DNA of 54,833 nucleotides from Oscillospiraceae bacterium (GTDB lineage Bacteria; Bacillota; Clostridia; Oscillospirales; CAG-272), in the NCBI GenBank assembly GCA_015065215.1, contig SVQT01000008.1, forward strand, positions 1-54,833. Reading direction: 5' to 3'. Positions 25,758 to 33,731 of the stretch are shown here, piece after piece. Numbering within the stretch: position 1 is the stretch's first letter; each line of letters begins with the position of its first letter. The notes under the pieces are model-generated. The model was not told the DNA's origin. It made no database searches and saw nothing but the letters and a program-made list of their open reading frames with translations. The position numbers and the translations under genes were made by a program.

Positions 25758-26504
25758 TTAAAGCACTTTTGCCAGGAAGGATTGCAGACGTTCGCTTTTG
25801 GGATGCTCAAAGATTTCAGCGGGGGTGCCCTCTTCTACGATTACACCGGCATCCATAAAGATCACGCGGCTACCCACTTCGCGGGCAAAGCCCATTTCGT
25901 GGGTGACCACAATCATCGTCATACCGTCATTTGCCAGCTTTTTCATAACATCCAACACCTCGCCCACCATCTCAGGGTCCAGTGCCGAGGTTGGCTCGTC
26001 AAAAAGCATCACCTCCGGCTCCATGCACAGCGCGCGTACAATAGCAATGCGCTGCTTTTGTCCGCCGGACAGCTGGCTGGGATAGGCGTTCGCCCGGTCC
26101 GCAAGACCAACGACCGATAACAGCTCCATCGCCTTCGCTTCCGCTTCCGCCTTGGTTTTTTTCAAAAGCTTCATCGGCGCGATAGTCATATTGCGCAGGA
26201 TGGTCATATGGGGAAACAGATTAAAGTGTTGAAACACCATACCCATCTTTTGGCGATGGTCATTGATATTGACACCCTTTTGGGTAATATCCACACCGTT
26301 TACAAAGATTTGCCCACTGGTGGGGTACTCCAACATATTGAGCGAGCGCAAAAAGGTGGATTTGCCGCTGCCTGAGGGGCCGATGACAACCACAACCTCA
26401 CCGCGGTTGATGGTCGTGCTCACTCCGTCCAGCGCATGGATCTTACCCCCATTGTAATGTCTGTTCAAATCGCAAACACGAATGATCTCTTGATTATCGT
26501 TCAT
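25758..26504 (-). CDS. polar amino acid ABC transporter, ATP-binding protein
   Basis: 248 residues from the ATG at 26504 (GGAGG upstream), overlapping the permease gene by 11 nt. Walker [11 protein letters not shown], signature LSGGQKQR, Walker B and D-loop [16 protein letters not shown], and switch His in [12 protein letters not shown], the typical GlnQ/HisP pattern. It powers uptake by the adjoining permease and binding protein. Last gene of the operon, before a strong terminator. Exact amino acid unknown. Confidence 0.95.
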   Translation of the reverse strand: MNDNQEIIRVCDLNRHYNGGKIHALDGVSTTINRGEVVVVIGPSGSGKSTFLRSLNMLEYPTSGQIFVNGVDITQKGVNINDHRQKMGMVFQHFNLFPHMTILRNMTIAPMKLLKKTKAEAEAKAMELLSVVGLADRANAYPSQLSGGQKQRIAIVRALCMEPEVMLFDEPTSALDPEMVGEVLDVMKKLANDGMTMIVVTHEMGFAREVGSRVIFMDAGVIVEEGTPAEIFEHPKSERLQSFLAKVL

Positions 26505-27237
26505 TCTTACGCAACCTCCTCTCCAAAACACCGACCAGGGCAGTCAGCACAACCACCATGATCAAGTAGATCAATGCCACAGCAATCAAGGGCATAAACG
26601 CCGAGAAGGTGCGGCCACGGATCAGGTCGCCGGCCTTGGTCAAATCCATAATGCCCACATAACCCGCGATAGAGGTTTCTTTGAGCAATACGATGAACTC
26701 ATTGCACAGGGTAGGCAATACGCTTTTGAATACCTGCGGGATCACAATATAAATCATCGTTTGGATATAGTTAAAGCCAAGAGAACGTCCCGCCTCAAAC
26801 TGACCGTTATCGATTGACATAATGCCGCCGCGCAGGATCTCTGCCACATAGGCACCCGAGTTGATACCAAAGGCAATGGTGGCGATCATAGACTCGTTAC
26901 GGGAGGAGGCGAAAATAATGAAATACATGATCAATAGCTGCACAACCATAGGGGTGCCGCGGATGATGGTCAAATAGAGCTGACAGATCTTATTGACCAC
27001 ATAAAAAGCATAATAGCCAAAGCCCTTATGCATCGCCATCGCTTCGTGATTTTTATCATATGTAGAGCGAACCGCCGCTACAACAATGCCCAGCGCCAAG
27101 CCGATCAAAAGGGAGAAGAAGGTGATCTTTAGGGTGTTACCAAGGCCCTGAAAAATCCATCTCCATCGACCCTCGTCGATAAAATTCAACACGAAATCGG
27201 CTTTGAATTCCGCAAACCATTCTGCCATAAAATTCAA
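26494..27237 (-). CDS. polar amino acid ABC transporter, permease
   Basis: 247 residues if started at the TTG at 27237, which has AAAGG 7 nt upstream; the ATG at 27228 is three codons in but lies about 16 nt from that site, so the TTG is slightly favoured. About five membrane segments, and the HisM/GlnP EAA-loop equivalent [36 protein letters not shown] and [13 protein letters not shown] are family hallmarks. It lies after the binding-protein gene with a hairpin between, and overlaps the ATPase gene. Confidence 0.93.
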   Translation of the reverse strand: MNFMAEWFAEFKADFVLNFIDEGRWRWIFQGLGNTLKITFFSLLIGLALGIVVAAVRSTYDKNHEAMAMHKGFGYYAFYVVNKICQLYLTIIRGTPMVVQLLIMYFIIFASSRNESMIATIAFGINSGAYVAEILRGGIMSIDNGQFEAGRSLGFNYIQTMIYIVIPQVFKSVLPTLCNEFIVLLKETSIAGYVGIMDLTKAGDLIRGRTFSAFMPLIAVALIYLIMVVVLTALVGVLERRLRKNER

Positions 27238-27280
27238 ACAACAACCTTTCTATCAAAATGATCTTCATTCACACAAAAGA

Positions 27281-27304
27281 GAGGAGACAAGGGAATGTCT
27301 CCTC
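27281..27304 (-). terminator. intercistronic hairpin after binding-protein gene
   Basis: GAGGAGACA pairs with TGTCTCCTC; TCTTTTG follows on the minus strand. It probably causes partial termination, giving more binding protein than permease. Confidence 0.65.
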
Positions 27305-27321
27305 TTTTTTGATGTAGGCAA

Positions 27322-28155
27322 TCAGTTGGCGGGGATGTATTTGCTGATAATCGCGGCGATGGTGCCGTCAGCCTTCAGCTCTGCCAGGGCCTGATTGATC
27401 TTATCAAGCAGCTCGGTGTTGCCTTTGGTCACGCAGATGGCGTAATCCTCAATAGCGTACTCATTGTCGCCCTCCAGAATGTGAATACCGTCGTTGGCAG
27501 CCACAAAGGACTTGGCGGGCTCATTATCAATAATGACGCAATCGACCTTATCCGACTTCAGAGCCGCAACAGCCTCGGCGCCGGTCTTGTAACGGGAAAC
27601 ACGGTCAACATCGATAGAGCCGTCAGCCTTCAGATCGTTAAAGCCCCATTTTGCGATAGCGTCAGAGGAGTAAATGTCGCCGGTGGTGTTTTCCTGAACG
27701 CCGATCTTGATGTCGGGGTTCTTCAGAGAAACGGGGTCGCCGTCATCGTTGAAGTTGAACAGATCGTCCAGGCTGGTGATGGCGGAGCCGTCTTTTACGA
27801 TGATCACCTGAATACCGGTGGCGTAAGTATCAGAAAAATCCATCTTCTGCTGACGGTCGGGGGTAACCGTGATTCCGGCCATACCCATATCGTACTTGCC
27901 CTGCTCTACACCGGTCAGCACCGCGCCGAAATCAACATCCTCGATCTCCAGCTCCATGCCCAGCTTGTCAGCAATGGCTTGCGCGATCTCTACGTCAATA
28001 CCCTTGAACGAGTCGCCCTCTTTGTATTCGTAAGGGGGGAAAGCGGCATTGGTAGCCATGACCAACTTGTTGTCATCGCCGTTGCAAGAAGAGAATGCCA
28101 CGGTAACAGTGACGACCATGAGTACTGCCAATACAAGTGCCAATACTTTTTTCAT
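27322..28155 (-). CDS. amino acid ABC transporter substrate-binding lipoprotein
   Basis: 277 residues from the ATG at 28155 (AGGAAG upstream; the longer frame crosses the promoter). Lipoprotein signal ending in AFSSC, then a type II periplasmic-binding fold: ATNAAFPPYEYKEG, GIDVEIAQAIADKLG, and GMAGITVTPDRQQKMDFSDTY. It captures a polar amino acid outside the membrane for the downstream permease and ATPase. The order binding protein-permease-ATPase with a consensus promoter and an intercistronic hairpin suggests graded expression. Confidence 0.95.
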   Translation of the reverse strand: MKKVLALVLAVLMVVTVTVAFSSCNGDDNKLVMATNAAFPPYEYKEGDSFKGIDVEIAQAIADKLGMELEIEDVDFGAVLTGVEQGKYDMGMAGITVTPDRQQKMDFSDTYATGIQVIIVKDGSAITSLDDLFNFNDDGDPVSLKNPDIKIGVQENTTGDIYSSDAIAKWGFNDLKADGSIDVDRVSRYKTGAEAVAALKSDKVDCVIIDNEPAKSFVAANDGIHILEGDNEYAIEDYAICVTKGNTELLDKINQALAELKADGTIAAIISKYIPAN

Positions 28156-28205
28156 GATAAAAGTCTTCCTTTCAAATTTCGCCAAATATGGCGGTTTCAT
28201 GTAAT

Positions 28206-28226
28206 TAGGAGCGTTTTTTCGCTCCT
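28206..28226 (-). other. leader hairpin of amino acid ABC operon
   Basis: AGGAGCG and CGCTCCT form a perfect stem with a 6-nt homopolymer loop in the 5' leader; role unknown. Confidence 0.4.
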
Positions 28227-28231
28227 TGCCT

Positions 28232-28260
28232 ATTATAGCGCATAAATATACAAATGTCAA
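28232..28260 (-). promoter_or_regulatory. consensus promoter of amino acid ABC operon
   Basis: Minus strand: TTGACA (28255-28260), 17 nt, TATAAT (28232-28237). Confidence 0.9.
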
Positions 28261-28353
28261 GGCTTTCCCGCATTTTTATGGTTATGTATGAAAAGCGAGC
28301 AAAAAACAGCTTTTCCATTAGGCAAAATCCACCTTGGCGCCACACCCGTCCAA

Positions 28354-29478
28354 TCACTGATCTGTTATATTGCTCTTTTCGCGCACTTGCGCGATCCGCT
28401 CCGCCGCCGCTTCAGTGCCGTTGTCAACCCACACCGTCACATCGCAAAGCTCCTCGTTGCGGTATTCATCGTCCAGTGAAAGAATGCGGCAGGTCTTATC
28501 CTTGGGGTCCAGGTCGCGCATGACAATATCCAAAATCACAGACTCCCTTTTTTTGCGTGTAAAAACAAGCAAAGCCCCCGAACGGTATCGGTTTTTCAGG
28601 GTTAACGCCCCGCAAATATCAATGGGAATCACCGCAATTTCTCCCCTACTCACAATCTCATCCAACGACTTGGCGGTGGTGCCAAAATGGTAGCCGCTGT
28701 AGACAGTCGTCTCCAAAAAGGCCCCTGCCTCCGCCTCGGCACGAAAGTCTTCTTCGCTCAGAAAGCGGTAGTAATCTGCGCGTTCCCCCGCCCGTCGGGG
28801 ACGTGTGGTTGCGGTGATCGGCTTTTTCATACCGTACCGTTCCACAAGGCAACCCGCTATCTCATTTTTTCCGCTACCGGTAGGTCCGACAAGGCAGATC
28901 ACGCCGCCTTGCCGCAGGTCAGGGCTGGGGGCGGCAGAGGCCTCACGCAAAATCTCAACCAAATGCAAAAAGTCCGCATACGTATTCACCGATAAAAGAC
29001 CGGAAAGGTGTGTATTCCAGGGCTTGCGAAAAAGCACCGGATAGGTTGCGGGCGAATGAGAAATGTTGTGCGCCCCATCATCCAGCAAAATATCCAAGTG
29101 CACCAAATCCTTGCGCGTGCCAAGCAAAATATTCTCGGCGGGAACCTCCGGAAAGTCCTGGCGCAAACGCAGAGCACGGGCGCTCATACAAGCGGGCGGC
29201 ACCGCGGAAACAAAAAACACCTCCGCCATATCGCAAAGCTGGCGCACAAATTCCTTGGCGCCCGCCAAGATCGGTTGCGATGCCACAAAGTCCGGATCTG
29301 AAAAATAGCGAATGCGCTGATCTGCCCGCCGGTTGCCGGTTCCCCAATTTTGAATATCGTAAATGCGCAGGGGCGGCTCGATCCGCTCCTCCCGATTGAG
29401 CCATTCTAACGCGTAGGCGTTGCAGTCGTATAGCACGTCGTCCACATCCAGGCCGATTTGTAATCTGTATTTTTTCAT
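28354..29478 (-). CDS. fusion of HAD 5'(3')-deoxyribonucleotidase-like and guanylate kinase-like domains
   Basis: 374 residues with two domains. Residues 1 to about 180 look like an NT5C-type HAD nucleotidase: nucleophile motif DVDDVLYD (Asp11, Asp13), FFVSAVP as the motif II region, and LDILLDDGAHN as the late Asp motif. Residues about 190-374 look like guanylate kinase: P-loop VGPTGSGKN (197-205), TTRPRR (224-229), GERADYYRFLSEEDF and YSGYHFGTT. One half would dephosphorylate (deoxy)nucleotides, the other phosphorylate GMP or dGMP. I know of no common protein with this pairing. It has its own promoter and no neighbour in the same operon. Domain calls are firm, combined function is not. Confidence 0.85.
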   Translation of the reverse strand: MKKYRLQIGLDVDDVLYDCNAYALEWLNREERIEPPLRIYDIQNWGTGNRRADQRIRYFSDPDFVASQPILAGAKEFVRQLCDMAEVFFVSAVPPACMSARALRLRQDFPEVPAENILLGTRKDLVHLDILLDDGAHNISHSPATYPVLFRKPWNTHLSGLLSVNTYADFLHLVEILREASAAPSPDLRQGGVICLVGPTGSGKNEIAGCLVERYGMKKPITATTRPRRAGERADYYRFLSEEDFRAEAEAGAFLETTVYSGYHFGTTAKSLDEIVSRGEIAVIPIDICGALTLKNRYRSGALLVFTRKKRESVILDIVMRDLDPKDKTCRILSLDDEYRNEELCDVTVWVDNGTEAAAERIAQVREKSNITDQ

Positions 29479-29507
29479 AAACCTCTCGCTTTCCTGTCAC
29501 TGTATAC

Positions 29508-29536
29508 AGTATAGCACAATCCGAAAATTTTCGCAA
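29508..29536 (-). promoter_or_regulatory. promoter of nucleotidase-guanylate kinase fusion
   Basis: Minus strand: TTGCGA (29531-29536), 17 nt, TATACT (29508-29513). It starts just past the terminator of the small transcript upstream, so the fusion gene is transcribed independently. Confidence 0.7.
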
Positions 29537-29537
29537 G

Positions 29538-29702
29538 AAAAAAGTCGAGCTGCCCCAAATTGCGCAAACAACACAATTTGGAGTAGCTCAACTCCTTTCC
29601 TTCACCGTGAAAGGCTGTTTTTTAAATCATCGTCTTTTGGCGAACCCGGTTCGCTTATTTTTTTAGCTTCTTGTTGCACGGCGTCAGATCAACGGCGCTT
29701 CT
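29538..29702 (-). ncRNA. candidate small RNA (about 165 nt) divergent from XRE gene
   Basis: A perfect-consensus minus-strand promoter starts transcription near 29702. Transcription should stop at a strong terminator: GAGCT-a-CTCCAAATTG pairs with CAATTTGGGG-c-AGCTC (29547-29589), then TTTTTT (29538-29543). In between are two hairpins, GCGAACC/GGTTCGC (about 29640-29655) and CTTTCAC/GTGAAG. The only open frame is 25 codons from a GTG at 29679 to a TGA at 29602, with no visible ribosome binding site. It may be a regulatory RNA or encode a very small peptide. Confidence 0.5.
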
Positions 29703-29708
29703 TTCGTA

Positions 29709-29737
29709 ATTATAGTGTAAGTTTCCACTAATGTCAA
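29709..29737 (-). promoter_or_regulatory. consensus promoter of small transcript
   Basis: Minus strand: TTGACA (29732-29737), 17 nt, TATAAT (29709-29714). Both hexamers are exact consensus. The two XRE-type operators cover it. Confidence 0.8.
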
Positions 29738-29755
29738 TAGTGAATTTTTACACTA
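29713..29755. promoter_or_regulatory. paired operators TAGTG-N8-CACTA
   Basis: Two copies of the inverted repeat TAGTG-N8-CACTA: 29713-29730 and 29738-29755, with centres 25 bp apart. The second extends to ATAGTG/CACTAT. The first overlaps the -10 edge and spacer of the leftward promoter. The second lies within the rightward promoter of the XRE gene. They are likely binding sites of the XRE protein encoded at 29787. Confidence 0.65.
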
Positions 29756-29764
29756 TGCTACAAT
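29756..29764 (+). promoter_or_regulatory. extended -10 promoter of XRE gene
   Basis: TG-n-TACAAT (TACAAT at 29759-29764) just after the second operator; no good -35, which an extended -10 can replace. Confidence 0.5.
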
Positions 29765-29786
29765 AAAGAAAAAGTGGGGGATCGGC

Positions 29787-30038
29787 ATGAATTATTTTCA
29801 GCGATTACGGGATATTCGGCACGACCGCGATTTAACACAGGCGCAGGTCGCCGAAATTTTGCAGATCGGGCAATCCGATTACAGCAAATACGAACGGGGC
29901 GTCAATATGATGGGGGTTGACAAATATATGGCCCTGGCCAAGTTTTATAATATCTCGCTGGATTACCTCACCGGCCTGACCGACACACCCAAGACCTTAG
30001 ACGGATCTCCGTATTCCTACAAAACAAAAAACAAGTGA
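29787..30038 (+). CDS. XRE-family HTH repressor
   Basis: 83 residues. HTH at about residues 16-36 (LTQAQVAEILQIGQSDYSKYERG), then KYMALAKFYNISLDYLTGLTD, the standard phage-repressor-like HTH_3 layout with a short polar tail. GGGGG lies 8 nt before the ATG. It is divergent from the small transcript, with two matching operators in between, so it probably represses that transcript and itself. A strong terminator follows, shared with the convergent ThyX-like gene. Confidence 0.85.
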   Translation: MNYFQRLRDIRHDRDLTQAQVAEILQIGQSDYSKYERGVNMMGVDKYMALAKFYNISLDYLTGLTDTPKTLDGSPYSYKTKNK

Positions 30039-30077
30039 ACCGCACACCGGCAAACGGTGCGCGGCTCACTTGTTTTT
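30031..30077. terminator. bidirectional terminator between XRE and ThyX-like genes
   Basis: ACAAGTGA/TCACTTGT with inner CCGC/GCGG and CACCG/CGGTG arms form a long stem; T-runs on both strands. Confidence 0.9.
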
Positions 30078-30087
30078 ACAAGCGTTT

Positions 30088-30717
30088 TTAATTTTCTTCC
30101 TTCACGGCGATCAGATCAGCGGCGTAGGGCAGCGACAGGATCCAATCGCAAAGGGTGTGCCATTCCGCCAGCTTGTGATGGCGGCGGGCGTAATAAATAT
30201 TGATCAAATTTTCATAATTGAGCGATACGGTGCGCATTTGATTAAAAGAAGACGGCAACAGCTGAATCATATTGTGCCAGGCCTGGCGATCGGCCTTGTC
30301 GGCAACAAATTTTTGCCGTTCGCCCTCCAAATAGGCAATCAGCGCATCCAACGCGGCAAGCCCGCCCGCATCCAGCCGATCATGCGAAAAGTCACCCCGT
30401 TCAAAGGCTTTTGCGTGAATTTTGTGCATGGTAGAAGTGGAATTGGCCACCGTACCAACCTTGTAGGTATCGAACTCCTTCCACCAATAAAGAGGGGCGG
30501 TAATATCCACAGACACAAAGATCTGACGCAGGAATTTGCGGTGATCGCTACCGGCCCTTGCCAGGCGCTTTGCCAGATCCAGATCGTTGGGGCCAAACAC
30601 AAAATTGCCCTTTTCGTCATAGGTGCTATCCATTTTCGCCCAACTGTTCATCGGGTTGCGAGCACCCCGGATGGCATTTTCAAAATTCATTACCCCGGTG
30701 CGTTCTGTTTTCAGCAT
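30088..30717 (-). CDS. ThyX-fold protein lacking the ThyX signature
   Basis: 209 residues from the ATG at 30717 (AGAGGAG 7 nt upstream, inside the end of dxs). By eye it aligns with FAD-dependent thymidylate synthase along its length. VSVDITAPLYWWKEF corresponds to the ThyX strand-helix before the signature. LLPSSFNQMRTVSLNYENL with NIYYARRHHKLAEW corresponds to the C-terminal LP..N..R/N-R-L and H-x-E/Q-W region. Where ThyX has RHRxxSxNExSxR, this protein has TYKVGTVANSTSTMH. It may no longer make dTMP. Separated from dxs by 1 nt, so co-transcribed with it. Family call is from memory, without a search. Confidence 0.55.
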   Translation of the reverse strand: MLKTERTGVMNFENAIRGARNPMNSWAKMDSTYDEKGNFVFGPNDLDLAKRLARAGSDHRKFLRQIFVSVDITAPLYWWKEFDTYKVGTVANSTSTMHKIHAKAFERGDFSHDRLDAGGLAALDALIAYLEGERQKFVADKADRQAWHNMIQLLPSSFNQMRTVSLNYENLINIYYARRHHKLAEWHTLCDWILSLPYAADLIAVKEEN

Positions 30718-30718
30718 A

Positions 30719-32608
30719 TCAGTTCTCCTCTTTTATCAGTTCTTTGGCCGCGCGCAAAACCGCCGCCAGATCCAGTCCCGCCGCTTGCAAGGCTGTCTGC
30801 CCTGCCCCCAGCGTCAGGAACCCATCCTCGGTACCCATCACGCGAAACGGCATGTCCAGGGCGCCGATTTGCCGTAAGGCATCCGACAAGCTCATACCAA
30901 AGCCGCCCGTGCGCAGCTCCTCTTCTAAAAAGAGCACTCGCGCGCCAAGTGTGGGGGCAACCTCGGCCGCAAGTGCCGCATAAGGCGCCAGATACTCACA
31001 AAGCGTCACGTTTGCCAGGATACCCTCGGCACGAAGCGTTTTTACCGCTTCTACCGCGATCGCGGCAATGCGCCCGTGCGTTACAATCGTCACCTTTGCC
31101 GTTTCCGGGGCATCACCAAAGCGGCGCACGCCAATCTCCCGCTCTGCCCCTTGATCCGCATAAAAGGCTTGTACGATACTCTCATCCTCGCCGCCGTTGG
31201 GGTAGCGGATCGCCGTCAGGCAATTGCTTTGCAGCGCTTTTCGCAAGGATCGGCGCAACCCCTCCATCGTGACCGGCGCGTAGATGGCAGCGCCCGGGAT
31301 CTGAGAAAGCATGGCCACATCAAAAATACCGTGGTGCGTGGGACCGTCACCGGCATTCAGGCCGGCGCGGTCGATACAAAGACAGATCGGCAAATTTTGC
31401 AGGGCCGCGTCGTGCAAAATATTGTCATAGGCCCTTTGCAAAAAGGTGGAATAAACCGCTATCACTGGGCGCATTCCGCCCGCGGCAAGGCCGGCGCCGA
31501 AGGTAACGGCATGTCCCTCAGCAATGCCGACATCATAAAAGCGACTGGGAATCGCGCGGCGAAAGGGCTCCAAGCCGGTACCGCAGCTCATGGCGGCGGT
31601 AATGGCGCAAACCGTCGTGTCCTCCCCCGCCATGCGGGTCAGCTCCTCGCCCATCACCCGAGAGAAAGTGATCGCCTGTTTGGCTTTGCCTTTGGGCGCA
31701 ATGCCGTGATAGGCATTGGGATTTTCCTCAGCGGGGGCATATCCTTGTCCTTTGGTTGTTTTGAGATGCAGGATCACGCTATGATCCAATTTTTTGGCGT
31801 GATGCAGATATTCCTCCACGCCCATCACGTCATTGCCGTTGATCGGGCCCATATAGCGAATTCCCATATGCTCAAACAGATTTTCCCGATAGAACATATG
31901 CTTAATACGGCGCTTGCACCAGCGCAGGAATTTAAAAATTGGCCTGCCGATGAGTGGAACACGCAAAAAAAAGCGAGCGGTAAAGCGCTTGGTGCGCAAA
32001 TACCTGCGTGACGCGCGCATTTTGGAAAGATGCTGCGCCAAACGCCCCGTATTGGGGGATATGGACATTTCGTTCTCGTTGATGATGATCAAAAGGCGCA
32101 AATGGTGGGCACAGTTGTTCAAGCCCTCATAAGAGAGGCCGCCGGTCAAGGCGCCGTCACCAACCACCGCCACCGTCCAAGCGTGACTGCCCTTTTGATA
32201 TTCCGCCTCGGCCATACCGATAGCGGCGGAAATGGCGGTAGAGCTGTGCCCCGCGCCAAAAGCGTCGTGCTCGCTCTCTGCGCGTTTGGTAAAACCGGAA
32301 AGTCCGCCGGGGCAGCGCAGGGTGTCAAATTGCTCTTTTCTGCCGGTCAGCAATTTATGCACATAGCTTTGGTGTCCCACATCAAAAATCACATGATCAT
32401 GCGGGCTTTCAAAAACACGGTGGATCGCCATTGTCATTTCCACAATGCCCAAATTAGAGGCAAGATGCCCCCCGTTTTCGGTGACACGGTAGGCAAGATA
32501 CTCTCTGATTTCTGCCGCTAAGGTCCCCAATTGATCCGCGGGGAGAGCTTTCAGATCCTCGGGCGAAGAAATGCCGCCCAAGATCGGCCACTGTTCAAAA
32601 TTTTCCAA
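30719..32608 (-). CDS. dxs: 1-deoxy-D-xylulose-5-phosphate synthase
   Basis: 629 residues from a TTG at 32608 with GGAAAGGAGG 6-7 nt upstream. Longer frames would cross the promoter at 32653-32681. ThDP-binding motif GDGALTGGLSYEGLNN with NENEMSI, GHQSYVHKLLTGR near the start, the transketolase core DVGIAEGHAVTFGAGLA, and FLEEELRTGGFG near the C-terminus. It joins pyruvate and glyceraldehyde-3-phosphate to make DXP, the first step of the MEP isoprenoid pathway and a precursor for thiamine and pyridoxal. It drives the downstream ThyX-like gene. Confidence 0.95.
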   Translation of the reverse strand: MENFEQWPILGGISSPEDLKALPADQLGTLAAEIREYLAYRVTENGGHLASNLGIVEMTMAIHRVFESPHDHVIFDVGHQSYVHKLLTGRKEQFDTLRCPGGLSGFTKRAESEHDAFGAGHSSTAISAAIGMAEAEYQKGSHAWTVAVVGDGALTGGLSYEGLNNCAHHLRLLIIINENEMSISPNTGRLAQHLSKMRASRRYLRTKRFTARFFLRVPLIGRPIFKFLRWCKRRIKHMFYRENLFEHMGIRYMGPINGNDVMGVEEYLHHAKKLDHSVILHLKTTKGQGYAPAEENPNAYHGIAPKGKAKQAITFSRVMGEELTRMAGEDTTVCAITAAMSCGTGLEPFRRAIPSRFYDVGIAEGHAVTFGAGLAAGGMRPVIAVYSTFLQRAYDNILHDAALQNLPICLCIDRAGLNAGDGPTHHGIFDVAMLSQIPGAAIYAPVTMEGLRRSLRKALQSNCLTAIRYPNGGEDESIVQAFYADQGAEREIGVRRFGDAPETAKVTIVTHGRIAAIAVEAVKTLRAEGILANVTLCEYLAPYAALAAEVAPTLGARVLFLEEELRTGGFGMSLSDALRQIGALDMPFRVMGTEDGFLTLGAGQTALQAAGLDLAAVLRAAKELIKEEN

Positions 32609-32652
32609 AGTCCCCCTCCTTTCCGCAGAAGTAATCATGTATATCTTATGTA

Positions 32653-32681
32653 TTATATCACATCTGCGCCATATTTGCAAG
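32653..32681 (-). promoter_or_regulatory. promoter of dxs operon
   Basis: Minus strand: TTGCAA (32676-32681), 17 nt, TATAAT (32653-32658). Confidence 0.8.
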
Positions 32682-32765
32682 AGCGTTGTAAGAAAAAGAA
32701 ATGTCCCGAAACGGCTGTCAAATATTAAAATCGCCATAGAAATCCAATTTTTGATCCTCACCATC

Positions 32766-32794
32766 TTGATATTGCGTTGATTTTATGGCATAAT
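32766..32794 (+). promoter_or_regulatory. promoter of natAB-like operon
   Basis: TTGATA (32766-32771), 17 nt, CATAAT (32789-32794). Confidence 0.6.
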
Positions 32795-32828
32795 AGAAGC
32801 GCGAATATGCGCAGTTTGGAGGCAAGAG

Positions 32829-33719
32829 ATGATACTTGAACTGAAAAACATTGATAAATCCTTTGGGGAAAAGGAAGTCCTAAAGGGTGTCACGTTTACG
32901 GCTGAGGGCGGTAAGGCCTTTGGCTTACTCGGAAGAAACGGTGCGGGTAAAACAACGACAATCCGCATTCTGATGAACGTATTTTCCGCAAATGGCGGCG
33001 AGGTGCTGGTGGACGGCAAACCCATCGACTACGACAAAATCGGCATAGGCTATCTGCCCGAAGAGAGAGGTCTGTACCCCAAAAAGCGTATTATTGATCA
33101 GCTTGTATATTTCGCGGAGCTGAAAGGCATGAGTGCGAAGGAGGCAACAAAAGCGGTTGACTATTGGCTTGAGCGGCTTGGAATGGCCGAATACCGCAAC
33201 AAGCGCCTAAACACGCTTTCCAAGGGCAACCAACAAAAAATACAGTTAATCACCGCTCTCGCGCACGACCCCCATATCGTGATTCTTGACGAGCCCTTTT
33301 CGGGTCTTGACCCGGTAAACGCCATGCTTTTGAAGGATGTGGTGAAGGAACAGATCGCGCAAGGCAAGATCGTTCTGTTCTCCAGCCATCAAATGAGCTA
33401 TATAGAAGAATTTTGCGACAGCATTGCCATTATCAACGCGGGCAAGGTCGCGATTTGCGGAGATCTGCACGAAATCAAGAGAAATTATGTGCGTGATCGT
33501 TTGGTCGTCAGCACGACAAGGCCCGAACCGATCAAGGCGGATTTTGGCAACACTTGCACCGTGCGTGAAGACGGCACGCTTTTGATTCAGCTTACCTCGC
33601 CCAACGACAAGCAAGCTGTCATGAAACGCCTTGTGGAGAACTACGATATTGACGAGGTAAGGGTGTTTGAGCCCTCGCTCAACGACATTTTCGTAGAATA
33701 TGCGGGCGCGCGGGTGTAA
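32829..33719 (+). CDS. ABC transporter ATP-binding protein (NatA-like)
   Basis: 296 residues. Walker A GLLGRNGAGKTTT, Q-loop region IGYLPEERGLYPKK, signature LSKGNQQKIQLI, Walker B VILDEPFSGLDPVN, switch His FSSHQMSYIEEFC, then a C-terminal domain of about 80 residues. The KGNQQK signature and the DUF4162-like C-terminus are typical of the NatA branch, which exports Na+ or other substrates in Bacillota. GGAGG precedes the ATG. The permease gene follows after 12 nt. Confidence 0.93.
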   Translation: MILELKNIDKSFGEKEVLKGVTFTAEGGKAFGLLGRNGAGKTTTIRILMNVFSANGGEVLVDGKPIDYDKIGIGYLPEERGLYPKKRIIDQLVYFAELKGMSAKEATKAVDYWLERLGMAEYRNKRLNTLSKGNQQKIQLITALAHDPHIVILDEPFSGLDPVNAMLLKDVVKEQIAQGKIVLFSSHQMSYIEEFCDSIAIINAGKVAICGDLHEIKRNYVRDRLVVSTTRPEPIKADFGNTCTVREDGTLLIQLTSPNDKQAVMKRLVENYDIDEVRVFEPSLNDIFVEYAGARV

Positions 33720-33731
33720 GGAGGAAAAGCT

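Noticed and set aside
28288..28523. Plus-strand frames between the amino acid transporter and the fusion gene
   Set aside because: They run antisense to the end of the fusion gene with no start signals.
29420..29731. 103-codon plus-strand frame over the small transcript
   Set aside because: No ribosome binding site, low-complexity Ser/Cys-rich product, antisense to a promoter and a terminator.
32608..32764. Longer N-terminus for Dxs
   Set aside because: The extra 52 codons cross the promoter; the TTG at 32608 has a strong ribosome binding site and gives the usual length.
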